The notes below the pieces were generated by a model. That model was not told the DNA's origin. It was given only the letters and a program-made list of their open reading frames with translations, and ran no database searches. DNA of 64,000 nucleotides. Source: Melitaea cinxia. Its lineage: Eukaryota > Arthropoda > Insecta > Lepidoptera > Nymphalidae. The stretch lies in assembly GCF_905220565.1 (NCBI RefSeq), contig NC_059399.1, positions 18,344,501 through 18,408,500 of the forward strand, read 5' to 3'. Of this stretch, positions 34,986-44,910 are shown in pieces; within the stretch, counting starts at the first letter, position 1, and each line of letters opens with the position of its first letter. A program made the position numbers and the translations under genes.

Positions 34986-35461
34986 ATGTATACTATGAAT
35001 TTGTTACATTACAACATTTAACATTACAAAGACATCCCAATTTTATTTATTTGTATATATTACTGATTTCAAATTTGATTATTTATTAATTAGAAAAACT
35101 TCACTTTGAGTGGACCGTATTCATGGAAACCAGTTCTAGTTTCTCGTGAGGATGAACGTACGCAGATGGTTATACGACCAAAATAAGAAGGAAGTCTCTG
35201 TTAATACACAAGCAATAAGATAAAGTAAACCGTAAATCAACACGGCTATCGAGTCTGTTGGATTTGAGAGCACATCATATGCAATATGAACTCCCCGGGA
35301 GAAAGTGAACAAGGGTGCATCCGATGAATATGTATGAGGGCGTAGGGGGGAGAGGGGTGGCTGCGGGGGGCGCCGGCGTGTAAATGGAAATTTCAAATAA
35401 AAACGCCTCAAATATTAACATGAGCTGGATTCGTGTTTTTCCGCGTTTTTTTGCGCTACAC

Positions 35462-35748
35462 GTGTGATACAAAAATAACGTGAACTCATGTGTTTTGCCC
35501 ATAGTCACCACGCTGGGCAGGCGGGTTGGTGACCGCAGTACTGGCTTTGTCGCACCGAAGACGCTGCTGCCCGTCTTTGGCCTGTGTATTTCAAAGCCAG
35601 CAGTTGGATGGTTATCCCGCCATCGGTCGGCTTCTTAAGTTCCAAGGTGGTAGTGGAATTGTTTTATCCCTTAGTCGCCTCTTACGACACCCACGGGAAG
35701 AGAGGGGGTGGCTAAATTCTTTAGTGCCGTAGCCACACAGCACGGCAC
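35462..35748 (-). mobile_element. family D retroposon lacking its tail
   Basis: Runs from 'cgtgaactcatgtgttttgc' to 'ccgtagccacacagca'. The RTE-like end and the (TGA)n tail are absent, so it was cut by a later rearrangement. Confidence 0.75.
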
Positions 35749-36300
35749 ATATTCAAATACAATTTAGATTATATTAAAAACTATACTTACAGCGAACTTT
35801 TAGAAGCAAGTCTCGATGATATTAATGGGGTTTAATTACTCTTCTTAACTGAGTTTGGGCTGTGGTCACAGCAACTGGCTCTTGTTGGTGCCTACTTACT
35901 GTCAAGGAATCGATCTCTGCTCTATAAATATTTATTTTGGCTATAAAGGTGTTTCTAAAATTAGTTAAGACATTCGTAAACAAAGTCGAAATATCGAGCT
36001 CTGTAAAATAGAAATAAAAAACATGGTAAATACCTATCCCGTTTTGAATAATAATTTTAGTAATGAAAATAACCATGTCGTGGTCTAGACTGTTATGCTT
36101 TTGTCTCAAGTTATGAACCCCCAACACAGGATTTCATCTCACTGACAGTTGATGTGAGGCATTTCTTACGTAATAAATTAGTTATAAATTTATCCAAAAA
36201 TAAGTACACTAAAATTAAAATTTTGTTTCAAAATTCAAAAATTAAGTAATATTTTTTCGAGTTTAATCGTTCATGATTCAGACATGTTCTGAAATATACC
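35749..36300. other. no gene seen
   Basis: AT-rich. The minus-strand open frame at 35822-36127 shows no recognisable domain. Confidence 0.4.
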
Positions 36301-36304
36301 CTGA

Positions 36305-36405
36305 TTGCTGGCTGTGGCGGAAGTGCGTCATGCGGTCGTGATGGCGGCGGTCACCGGAAGTGGCCGACCCGGAACCGGATGTCATTATCCGACATCTTAT
36401 CCGAG
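36305..36405 (+). CDS. possible coding exon with splice donor
   Basis: A sharply GC-rich 100-base segment is open in one frame, reading L-L-A-V-A-E-V-R-H-A-V-V-M-A-A-V-T-G-S-G, then R-P-G-T-G-C-H-Y-P-T-S-Y-P. It ends at a good donor, AG|GTAAAT (36406). An ATG at 36341 in a fair context could start translation. A four-codon upstream frame (ATG 36330) precedes it. GGAAGT/GGAACC/GGATGT ETS-type motifs overlap it, so a promoter-proximal first exon fits. The product is unknown, and a conserved regulatory element is the alternative. Confidence 0.3.
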
Positions 36406-36562
36406 GTAAATGACCTATGTCCGCGATTTCTGTTTGTCGACTTTACTAATCTTGTCACATTGTTTTTTTCTTGTTACGCCAGCTTTCCTTGTACGTTTAC
36501 CTACTCACATATGCGTTTTTTTTTGTATAAAGTAGAGTCAAAACTGTATTTCTACTATTTAA

Positions 36563-36765
36563 TCTTATATATAAAATTCTCGTGTCACAATGTTAGTTAC
36601 AATACTCCTCCAAAACAGCTGGACCGATTTTTATGAAATTTTGTGTGCATATCGGGTAGATCTGAGAATCAGCCAAACTCTATTTTTCATACCCCTAAGT
36701 TATTAGAGGGAGATTAAGGGGGTTAATAACATATATGGCAAAGCAACGTTAGCTAGGTCAGCTAG
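36563..36765 (+). mobile_element. Helitron, TCTTATATATAAAATT family
   Basis: Starts TC (36563-36564) after host A and ends CTAG (36762-36765) before host T, 203 bases in all. It is a close relative of 59636-59835. Both are preceded by ACTATTTAA in the host flank. Confidence 0.75.
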
Positions 36766-36889
36766 TATATATATATTTTTATCGCTTTCCGACCGTTAGA
36801 ACTATAAAATACAAAAGTATCACTAAATTTGTCTAAAACAGGATAAGATTCTAAAATTAGATTAATTTAAAAAAATAAAAGTCAAATCT

Positions 36890-37480
36890 AGATTTAGTCA
36901 TCTTAAGACACGACTCGGGGACAATTCGACGTCAAATAGAATATTTGAACAAAGTTCTTGTAACTCCTACCCTCAAACGAGAGATTAAGAATTATTACGG
37001 CTTATCTGTAGCCCTAGTCGACAACTCGTCGGCTATTCGCTTACGATATCTACACAGAATTGTCTGCAAACTTTACCTAACGAACAACATACGATCAGAC
37101 GACGAGCAAGTTTAAACCTTATATAGTAATTTACAAGATTGGTTTTGAAATAACTAGGGCACAAGACGCGTGATTAGCGAAGAGCTGAAAGCGGAGAATC
37201 ATTTGTGAATCGAAAGGGACAGGTGACATGATATTATGCAAATGTGCCCGTGTAAAAGAGACAACACGATAATCTGCTTTCGCGTCGGATATAATTTATA
37301 CTCCGCCGAAACGATTTATTACAAAAGCGTTGAGTCGGAGCTTGAAATTAATTATACAAAGTTTTGCTTTAATTTCGCCCCATTGTGTGGCGGGATGACG
37401 ACTTGTCGCCGGATCGGTTTTTATTGCGAATATCAGGTGTATTTATTGCGATTTACGAGCTCTTCGCGAGCATAATGTGT
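36890..37480. other. single-copy island with factor-like motifs
   Basis: Moderately GC-rich and unrelated to any repeat here. It has a perfect POU octamer ATGCAAAT (37236-37243) and two copies of TTTATTGCGA (37420-37429 and 37442-37451). The open frame at 37236-37475 has no domain. It may be an enhancer-like block. This is inference. Confidence 0.35.
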
Positions 37481-37649
37481 TAGAACTTTGTTACTTTACG
37501 TAACAGACGTTCTTATAATTTTTCTTAATTTACATGCGAGAAAATACAGAAAGAGAGGGGTATTTTTACTCTACTTTGCGTGTTACTAGTAAGTGAATGT
37601 GAGTATTGAACTTACTCAAGGACCAATATTGCAAATCATCAAACTGTAA

Positions 37650-37765
37650 TTATACTTATAACTTGCTGAAAAAGTTTTTGTTCAGTTCTCACAGTTATAA
37701 ATTAAGTAAATTTCTAAAACAAAAGTAGCCTAAGTTACTCCTTACTACATCAGCTATCCACCTTA
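37650..37765 (-). repeat. Helitron fragment
   Basis: 'gtagcctaagttactcctta' matches the interior of the element at 34755. Both ends are missing. Confidence 0.45.
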
Positions 37766-37867
37766 TTTTTAACCTTATTTTAGATTTTAAAAAAATAGTA
37801 CAATATATGTACAAGCTAGCCCGCAACGAACCTGTAGTAGAGAAGCTTGGTGAATTAAACACCAATA

Positions 37868-38030
37868 CACCTTCTACATGGAGAAAGAGGCTTATGCCCA
37901 GCAGTACGACGTAACAGGCATAAACCAGAAAGAAATATTTGTACAGATCCAAATATCCATCCCGAGCGGGAATCGAATCGGCTAACAGTGTTTGAGGCGA
38001 CTACATTCACCACTACACCAGAGCGGTCTT
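37868..38030. mobile_element. two opposed SINE halves
   Basis: A plus-strand family A/B tail (37868-37922, 'gagaaagaggcttatgccc') abuts a minus-strand family B head (37932-38029, ending 'ccactacaccagagcggtct'). Neither is complete. Confidence 0.65.
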
Positions 38031-38764
38031 TAAATATAAATCTTTAAATATAAAAAGAGAAAAGTAATGGTATTAGATAATAAAAACTACCGGTCATTGA
38101 ACTTAACCATAATAAATTCTTCAAAAATTTCAACTGTAACTAAAGTATACGAAAAGCTAATCTTATTTTTGTGAAGTTGGTATATATTTTTATTGTCAAA
38201 ATCCTAGTGAAGAAAATAGCAGATAAGCAGCAAGTATGTTTAGATGGCCGTAGCGATAGGGTTAGGGCGCATCTCCCGAGGTGTTAAGAGCCCTTTAAAA
38301 TAGTGCGTCATCCTTTAGGGCGGCTAAATGTCTTTCAGTATCTGCAAAATATCTTATTTAGAAGGGATCTTCCACGGATGGATAATGTACGGACTTGCAG
38401 ACCTATGTACACTCACATATATACTTATATATTATTTATGGAGAGTTTATGTATTTATCAAATGAACAAAAGTCTTCATCAATAGGTAAAGATTAAGATT
38501 TGGATAGAAAGAATGAAATAAAAACTAACTAGTGTGCTTTAGACCACACAACTGAAGTCAAACTTCGAGGGTAGGTGTGAAAGTGACAATACACATTTTT
38601 TGTTAGTGCTATATTTTTAATTGAATTTTAATTCATATTCCAAAAGTTTCACTAGTTTTTTTTATGAAGATTTAATAGTAACAGTTCATACTACCTGCTG
38701 GCTATTTCATTCCTAGATTTAAACGTAAAATTCAGAACTAATACATATCACCAGACAACTAAAA

Positions 38765-39511
38765 ATGGAATCAGTGAAGGAGTCTATCTCTGCTATGTCA
38801 GATATGTTCATCAATACCATGAACGAGTTCCAGAGAGACCTACAGAAAGTGAACTCAAACTCTCCAGCTTCTACAACATCACTGACTTCTGATTTCTGCA
38901 AATTTAGATCCTTTGTATTCTCTGCCCTTAGTGCATTGCAACGTCAGGTTGATTTTCTGGACAGGGAGTTTGACCGCCATGAGATGCGAAGGAGACGCAA
39001 GATGCTGTTGCTACATGGTCTGCCCGAGGAGAAATCTGAGGACACATCAGCAAGAGTCACCACCATTGTCGCGGACCACCTCAACCTCGCCAATTTCTCG
39101 AGCAGCAGTATCAAATCATCATACCGGCTGGGTCGACCTCTAGATAAAAAACCTCGACCCATTGTGATCAAGTTTACTGATAATGCTGTTCGTGATAGGG
39201 TTTGGTTCGCAAAGACAAAACTCAAGGGTACGGGATACACCCAGTCCGAGTTTCTAACTCGGACCCGTCATCAAGTCTTCTTGGAGGCAAGGCAGCGGTT
39301 TGGCATAGCGAATTGCTGGACGCGAGACGGCTACATTCACATTGTGACGTCAGACGGTCAGCGTCACAGAGCGGAGTGCTTGTTGGACCTCCAGGGCATC
39401 CCAAGCTCAACAACCCAGAAGCTCCCAACACCGGAGAAGACTACGGCAAGTATAAGCGTCGAGCAAAAACCATTAACGTCGCGCACGAAAAGGGTCTTAA
39501 AAAATAAGTAA
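38765..39511 (+). CDS. LINE ORF1 protein, 248 aa
   Basis: Nucleic-acid-binding partner of the reverse transcriptase, expected to coat the element RNA. Residues about 48-79 look like a short coiled coil (heptad L/F/V spacing, ending R-H-E-M-R-R-R-R-K-M). Residues about 79-150 fit an RRM-like fold beginning L-L-L-H-G-L-P-E-E-K-S-E-D and including P-R-P-I-V-I-K-F. Residues about 154-205 resemble the C-terminal domain of L1-type ORF1 proteins (Y-I-H-I strand), and the end is basic (T-K-R-V-L-K-N-K). No zinc knuckle was seen. The ATG at 38765 is preceded by A-rich leader and the frame is uninterrupted. ORF2 follows on the same strand after a long gap. Confidence 0.85.
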   Translation: MESVKESISAMSDMFINTMNEFQRDLQKVNSNSPASTTSLTSDFCKFRSFVFSALSALQRQVDFLDREFDRHEMRRRRKMLLLHGLPEEKSEDTSARVTTIVADHLNLANFSSSSIKSSYRLGRPLDKKPRPIVIKFTDNAVRDRVWFAKTKLKGTGYTQSEFLTRTRHQVFLEARQRFGIANCWTRDGYIHIVTSDGQRHRAECLLDLQGIPSSTTQKLPTPEKTTASISVEQKPLTSRTKRVLKNK

Positions 39512-40689
39512 ATTAAGTATACTGTTCATTAGTTATCTCCTCGTAGTAACATCATATTTATTAATACGCTAAGTTTAAGTTGTTTGCCTCACTTCTTAGA
39601 AGAACCCTCACAATAACTCCATATAAATTATTTATCATTTTATAGTTAATTGCTTGCTACCGGCATAAACAGCTGAAGGATTTATTTTTGCTTTTTTCTT
39701 TTGTAAGATAATTAATTTCTAAAATTTTATATTTATTATTATTAAAATTACAAATTTAGGCTTTAATTTTGATACAGCGTCAACATGTCTGACGGTCGGT
39801 AAATTATCTTTTTATTTTATTTTTGTTCAATTTCAAATTAACTTATATTTAAATACTTTTGTTTTTATAATTTTGTGAAGTGATAATTACTATACTCATC
39901 TAGTGCGAATTATTTCGCTTGTGTTTAGCTAGTTTATATTACTATATTAAGTTATTCTCACTTTTCTTTTTACTCACCTTTATATCTCTTACCTGTACCT
40001 TGTTACCTTGTTGTAAATTTAATCTTTTTTTTTCTCTTTTGTTTTACTTGAAGGGTACATAAGTATTTCATTATACTCCTTATATTTACAAATTTGTTTA
40101 CATTAAATATTTGCGACATTGGTGACAACTGACAGCGTACTTGTCGATTGACTTTGACACTATGCTTTTTGTACTGACATTGAAATTCCATAGTGTATAT
40201 CTTTGTAAAGATTTTGTTGTCAATGTCGCTCGTTCGGATACAACTATTGTCAACTAAGAATAGTAACTATAGATTCTCTTAGCTTCTGCCTTAATGTTAA
40301 TTTTCTGTATTTTTAATTTCTGTTTTTTATAACTTAAGACGAACGATCTAATACTTTGTTTACCTGCTTACTTTTCTTGACTTTCTTTTTTCTCTTTTTA
40401 TTTCATATTGTATGTCATTATCATGTTGTTGTTTTTTTTTTAATTTTTTTTTTCTTTTGTTATTAATTCTCTGCATAACTTAAAGATATTTCACCGTTTC
40501 CACTACAGCCGGCAGGTGTATGGACCACATTATAGACACAGCTTTATACTATTTTATTATATTCTATTTATATATTTATTTTTTTAATTTTATTTTAATT
40601 TAATTATTTTTAGTTATTTAATACTTATTTAGTATATTATAGGTCTGTTATTTATATATTTATATTACTAACATTCTATTTCTAAATCT
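39512..40689 (+). other. inter-ORF region of the LINE
   Basis: 1178 bases of T-rich sequence with no domain-bearing frame separate the ORFs. Most two-ORF LINEs have short gaps or overlaps. Either this is a real spacer that could hold an internal promoter or IRES-like signal, or it is a secondary insertion. I saw no second-element boundary inside it. Confidence 0.6.
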
Positions 40690-43641
40690 ATGACAAGTGA
40701 CAATGATGATTCGTTCCATTCTATTTCCTCTTCCTCTTCTGCAATTCGGAGTAATGACTCCAGTTTTTTTAGCATTCCCTCTCTTAGCGAAACTCTTGAC
40801 TTTCAATTTAAAGATGTTTCAAAAAACTTTAATATCATCCACATTAACGCGCAGAGTATTCCTGCACACTATCCCGATATTCTGTCATCTTTTCAAAATA
40901 AAAACATTCATGCGATCTTGGTAAGTGAATCTTGGCTTAAACCCTGTCTGCCATCATCTTCCTATTCCCTTCCAGGGTTCCAATTAATCCGTAACGACCG
41001 TGTTGGGCGAACTGGTGGTGGCGTTGCCATCTATCTTCGCTCACACATTTCCTTTAACATCATCAGCAAATCCATTTCTCACGATGGACATGGCCCTGAT
41101 CACCTCTTCCTTGAACTCCTTTTATTTAGCACAAAGCTCCTTCTAGGTGTCTATTATAACCCATCACTTACTATTGACTATTTTGCATCCTTCGAAAATC
41201 TGTTAGAACTATATACTCCTCAATATAGCCATACGGTAGTGATGGGTGACTTTAACACGTGCCTGCTTAAGCAAGACTGCAGAGCTTCACGCTTGCGCTC
41301 TCTTGTGAATTCCACAAATTTGTCCATCCTTCCCCTGAATCCTACTCACTCTTATCCTAACTGCTCTCCCTCTCTTCTTGACTTGATCCTTGTCTCTTCA
41401 TCTGATCACGTTGAAAAGCATGGTCAGTGTCCAGCTGATGCATTCTCTTACCATGATCTCTTATATCTTTCCTATAAAATTAGGCCCCCAAAGGCAAAGT
41501 CCAGAATTTTTCTGCAGCGTAGTTTTGGAGGCATGGACTTGAGCCGTTTACGTGAAGATGCTGCTGGGATTGATTGGGATAGAGTATTTGTCGCATCTGC
41601 GGTGGACGAAAAATTGGCAGCTTTTAATTCTCTCCTGACCCAGCTATTCGATATACACGCTCCTGTTCGACCTGTGCGTATTAAGCATGCTCCTGCTCCC
41701 TGGTTAACAGCTGAAATAAAAGCACTGCAGCAGTTAAAAAATAAAGCTAAAGCTCGATATAAATCTAGTCCGAGCCCATCTAATAAGGAGAAGTATAAAA
41801 CTCATCGAAATCGTTGCAACAAGGCTTGTAGAGATGCACAACGACGCCATATCCACACATCTATATCAGAGGAAGCAGATCCTGGAAAAATCTGGAAATT
41901 TCTAAAAACACTTGGAGTTGGCAAAGTCAAACAATACGTGCCTTCAAATTCCTTTGATCTCAATAATCTCAATAAACATTTTACTTCTTCTGTCACTATA
42001 GACAGTGCGACTAAAGCCGATACCCTTAGTCATCTCTCTGCCATTGAAACTCCTGACTCTTCGTCAACTTTTACCTTCACACAGTTGTCTGAATGTGATG
42101 TTAAGAAGAGCATATTAGCTGTTAGTTCTAATGCAGTGGGCTTCGATAACATCAGCCGTAATATGATCATTCCTATAATAGACTCAGTCCTTCCTGTCAT
42201 AACCCATATTTTCAACGAATCCCTAAGTTCCAATACATTTCCTACTAGCTGGAAAGACGCTCAAATCATTCCCCTACCTAAAAAACCTAATTCCTCTACG
42301 TTTTCCGATCTTCGCCCGATAGCCATTCTCCCTTTCCTGTCCAAAGTTTTAGAGCGTCTTGTCCATCAACAGCTAACTTTATTTCTCTCTTCCAATGATC
42401 TCCTAAATCCTTATCAGTCCGGTTTCCGTAAAGGTCATAGTACGGCAACGGCCCTTGTGAAAATCACTGACGACATTAGGCGGGCAATGGACGGTCAGAA
42501 TCTCACCGTGTTGACCTTGCTGGACTTTAGCAATGCGTTTAACGCGGTGGATTTTGATTTACTGCTGGCTGTTTTGTGCTCACTTAACATATCTCCATCA
42601 GCAATTGATTGGTTTCATAGTTACTTGTTTGGTCGTCGGCAGCGCGTTCGTGTCCAGGATTCATATTCAGACTGGTCCAACGTTAATGCTGGCGTTCCGC
42701 AAGGTGGCGTGTTGTCTCCGCTCTTATTTTCGATCTTCATAAATTCAATAACTCTCCGCATATCTTCTCTCTACCACTTGTATGCCGATGATCTTCAAAT
42801 TTATTCTCACGCTAAGTTGACAGATTTACCTACATCAATAAGCAATTTAAATAATGACTTGAAGAACATATATAGATGGAGTAACTCCTACGGATTAAAC
42901 ATAAATCCCTCAAAATGTCAAGTCATTATTATCGGTAGTCCTAAGCTTGTGTGTCGAATAGATTGGTCACTTATACCACCAGTCGTTTATAACAACGCCG
43001 TAATCAGTTACAGCGACACAGTCAAAAACCTCGGAATTATCTTCGATAGACATCTTTCTTGGGCACCTCAGCTGAGTGAGATGAGCCGTAAACTATTTGC
43101 AGCTATCGGATCACTACGACGACTGCAATATTTCCTCCCTTTGCCTACCAAAATTACATTAGCACAGTCACTCCTTCTACCAATTCTTGACTATGCTGAC
43201 ACTTGCTATCCTGATCTTAAAGAGGAGCAATTAAATAAGCTTGAGCGCCTTCAAAATCTTTGCATACGGTTCATATTTGGTCTTCGCAAATATGACCACG
43301 TTTCCGAATTTCGCAGTTGTCTCAAGTGGCTTCCGATTCGCTTTCGCAGGAATACTCACATACTCTCGCTACTATATTGTATACTTTTTCATTCTGATAC
43401 ACCTCTGTACCTTAAGGAGCGTTTCAAGTATCTTTGTAATACACACGAACGCACCCTTAGATCTGAGTCTACTTTGATGCTCGAAACCCCAGCTCACACT
43501 ACTTCTTTTTACTCCAATTCTTTTTCAGTTAAAGCTGTTCAACTTTGGAACGCTCTACCTCTTCCTATAAAACAAGCCCAATCCCTGTCTTGCTTTAAAA
43601 AATACCTCAAGGCGCACTATTTGTCACTTAGTACGTCATAA
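40690..43641 (+). CDS. LINE ORF2: endonuclease and reverse transcriptase, 983 aa
   Basis: This enzyme nicks the target and copies the element RNA there. The APE-like endonuclease covers about 46-265: N53 (H-I-N-A-Q-S), E80 (S-E-S-W-L), G-G-G-V-A-I-Y near 109-115, D187/N189 (G-D-F-N) and H255 in S-Y-H-D, where many relatives have S-D-H. The reverse transcriptase covers about 480-760: L-R-P-I at 541, motif A L-D-F-S-N-A-F-N with catalytic D612, Q-G-G-V-L-S-P at 671 and Y-A-D-D at 698-701. The C-terminus ends in the LINE-typical L-W-N-A-L-P and S-C-F-K-K-Y-L motifs. No stop, frameshift or missing catalytic aspartate was found. Length and order match active Jockey-superfamily ORF2 proteins. Confidence 0.93.
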   Translation: MTSDNDDSFHSISSSSSAIRSNDSSFFSIPSLSETLDFQFKDVSKNFNIIHINAQSIPAHYPDILSSFQNKNIHAILVSESWLKPCLPSSSYSLPGFQLIRNDRVGRTGGGVAIYLRSHISFNIISKSISHDGHGPDHLFLELLLFSTKLLLGVYYNPSLTIDYFASFENLLELYTPQYSHTVVMGDFNTCLLKQDCRASRLRSLVNSTNLSILPLNPTHSYPNCSPSLLDLILVSSSDHVEKHGQCPADAFSYHDLLYLSYKIRPPKAKSRIFLQRSFGGMDLSRLREDAAGIDWDRVFVASAVDEKLAAFNSLLTQLFDIHAPVRPVRIKHAPAPWLTAEIKALQQLKNKAKARYKSSPSPSNKEKYKTHRNRCNKACRDAQRRHIHTSISEEADPGKIWKFLKTLGVGKVKQYVPSNSFDLNNLNKHFTSSVTIDSATKADTLSHLSAIETPDSSSTFTFTQLSECDVKKSILAVSSNAVGFDNISRNMIIPIIDSVLPVITHIFNESLSSNTFPTSWKDAQIIPLPKKPNSSTFSDLRPIAILPFLSKVLERLVHQQLTLFLSSNDLLNPYQSGFRKGHSTATALVKITDDIRRAMDGQNLTVLTLLDFSNAFNAVDFDLLLAVLCSLNISPSAIDWFHSYLFGRRQRVRVQDSYSDWSNVNAGVPQGGVLSPLLFSIFINSITLRISSLYHLYADDLQIYSHAKLTDLPTSISNLNNDLKNIYRWSNSYGLNINPSKCQVIIIGSPKLVCRIDWSLIPPVVYNNAVISYSDTVKNLGIIFDRHLSWAPQLSEMSRKLFAAIGSLRRLQYFLPLPTKITLAQSLLLPILDYADTCYPDLKEEQLNKLERLQNLCIRFIFGLRKYDHVSEFRSCLKWLPIRFRRNTHILSLLYCILFHSDTPLYLKERFKYLCNTHERTLRSESTLMLETPAHTTSFYSNSFSVKAVQLWNALPLPIKQAQSLSCFKKYLKAHYLSLSTS

Positions 43642-43754
43642 TTGTTTTTATCTCTGCATAACATATTGTAGGAATATCGCTTCACTTGTTTTTTGTATTC
43701 TATGCTATTATTCATATTATATGTATTTCGTTTATATGTAGGTATAGTATTTTT

Positions 43755-43865
43755 ATGCGTATGTATATATATGTGTATGTATGTCTGTGTATATATATAT
43801 ATATGTTTGTATGTATGTATCTATGTATGTATGTATGTATTGTGCTGTATATGTATGTGTATTTA
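43755..43865 (+). repeat. (TATG)n simple repeat in LINE 3' UTR
   Basis: A long run of TATG/TA units produces spurious open frames rich in Y-V-C-M. Confidence 0.8.
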
Positions 43866-43969
43866 TACTCGATAGTTTGATATTGTTCTGGGTGACACTA
43901 ATTGTCACTTCTCTGTATACACTTCCCCTACCGCTTTTTCACTACGCTGTGTCCTATATGCCCAAAGGT

Positions 43970-44020
43970 TGTCTGGAAGAGATCGCTACTCTAGCGATAA
44001 GACCGCCTTTGTACACTGTT
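43970..44020 (+). promoter_or_regulatory. LINE 3' stem-loop
   Basis: Contains the stem ATCGCT/AGCGAT (43982-43987 and 43993-43998) with a 5-base loop in 'gaagagatcgctactctagc'. The same position in the relative at 25503 pairs with different bases. It is probably recognised by the element's own reverse transcriptase. Confidence 0.55.
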
Positions 44021-44075
44021 TTATTTTTATTTGTGATATGTTATTGTGTTGATTGTTGTTGTGTACAATAAAGAG

Positions 44076-44099
44076 TATCTATCTATCTATCTATCTATC
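44076..44099 (+). repeat. (TATC)n LINE tail
   Basis: Six TATC units end the element directly after AATAAAGAG, in place of a poly(A) tail. Confidence 0.85.
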
Positions 44100-44156
44100 A
44101 AACTTCTGCACAATAGCCTGCACTGTGTCTTAGATGTACGAAACATAACTGGCTAT

Positions 44157-44310
44157 GAGAGAAAGAGAGAAATAAAATGTGTGCTCGCATGTCACTCTCT
44201 TGTTCCGTTCGCCTCGCCCGATCACACTTTTCCGCTCTCGTCAAGTCAACGCACGTCACGCCAAGTCAAGCGTGCGTAAAGAACTTTTACTTAAAAAATT
44301 GCCTTCTATA
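44157..44310. other. GC-richer unclassified block
   Basis: 'gttccgttcgcctcgcccg' with repeated CGTCAC and AAGTCAA units, ending 'gaacttttacttaaaaa', which resembles the right end of family M. Possible repeat remnant. Confidence 0.3.
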
Positions 44311-44472
44311 AACTTTAACTAAAAGATCTACATAATGTTACATACATTAACTTATATACATAAGTACGATACTGAGACGTAATTAATACTTTCTGTGACC
44401 ATTTCTTCAAACAATCATTAATTAGAAATATGAATTTATAAAATCCACAGTTAAACCTCGAAAAAAACATCA

Positions 44473-44548
44473 CGATTCAGCCTGTGACATCCCACCGCTG
44501 GACATAGGCCTCTTACTCCGTGTAGGAGAAGAGGCCTATGCCCGGAAA
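44473..44548 (-). mobile_element. SINE tail folded back on itself
   Basis: A minus-strand tail ('cagcctgtgacatcccacc') is directly followed by its own inverted copy. 44500-44519 and 44525-44543 form a near-perfect 18-bp stem (GCATAGGCCTCTT core) with a 5-base loop. Confidence 0.7.
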
Positions 44549-44704
44549 TGCCTTCTTCACCTTTTCAAAAAAAAAAACATAGATTTGAAAATATAAAGTA
44601 ATTTATTTATATTTTAATCAGTAATGTATTTCATGTAGGTTGAATTTGCGTTTAATGTTATTCATCATGATTATTTCAAGAGTAGCATCTGTACGTTTTC
44701 TTAA

Positions 44705-44785
44705 AACAGAGTCCTCCGGGTACATTTGCGGAAGTGGACCGGCCTCCGGGGACGGCTCTTTCCGTTACATCGGGATAGAATTCCG
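44705..44785 (+). other. GC-rich spike in open frame
   Basis: Eighty GC-rich bases after 'cttttcttaaaacag' are open as E-S-S-G-Y-I-C-G-S-G-P-A-S-G-D-G-S-F-R-Y and onward. No convincing donor follows, so an exon is possible but weak. Confidence 0.2.
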
Positions 44786-44910
44786 TCTAAACATATTAAA
44801 TAATCTATGTGCTATTTCTTACGAACTGACTTTTAAGAATATATAGCTCTGTTTAGATAAGTCTCTTATTTCTGTGTGAGAAATAATTGTTTGTTCGCAA
44901 ACGAAAAAAA

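Larger units (their letters stand above)
38220..44099 (+). mobile_element. apparently intact Jockey-superfamily LINE
   Basis: A two-ORF non-LTR retrotransposon. ORF1 is an RNA-binding protein, ORF2 carries endonuclease and reverse transcriptase, and the 3' untranslated region contains a hairpin, AATAAA at 44067 and a (TATC)n tail (44076-44099). A microsatellite-type tail rather than poly(A) and a CR1/L2/Daphne-like ORF2 place it in the Jockey superfamily; the clade is not certain. The 5' end is not defined; 38220 is a guess, since the leader shows no clear boundary. The long inter-ORF gap (39512-40689) is T-rich and has no frame. Confidence 0.8.

Noticed and set aside
35822..36127. A 101-codon minus-strand open frame
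   Set aside because: No domain and no codon bias; length is within chance for this composition.
41440..41470. Endonuclease S-Y-H-D instead of S-D-H
   Set aside because: The histidine is kept and the family appears to vary here. A single site is not enough to call it inactive.
42520..42545. Motif A of the LINE reverse transcriptase reads A-F-N instead of the common A-F-D
   Set aside because: The catalytic aspartate is the earlier D612 in L-D-F-S, which is intact. From memory, N in the second position occurs in related insect LINEs, so I did not call the enzyme broken.
43686..44071. Overlapping open frames rich in Y, V, C and M after the LINE ORF2
   Set aside because: They are translations of the TATG microsatellite and the 3' untranslated region.
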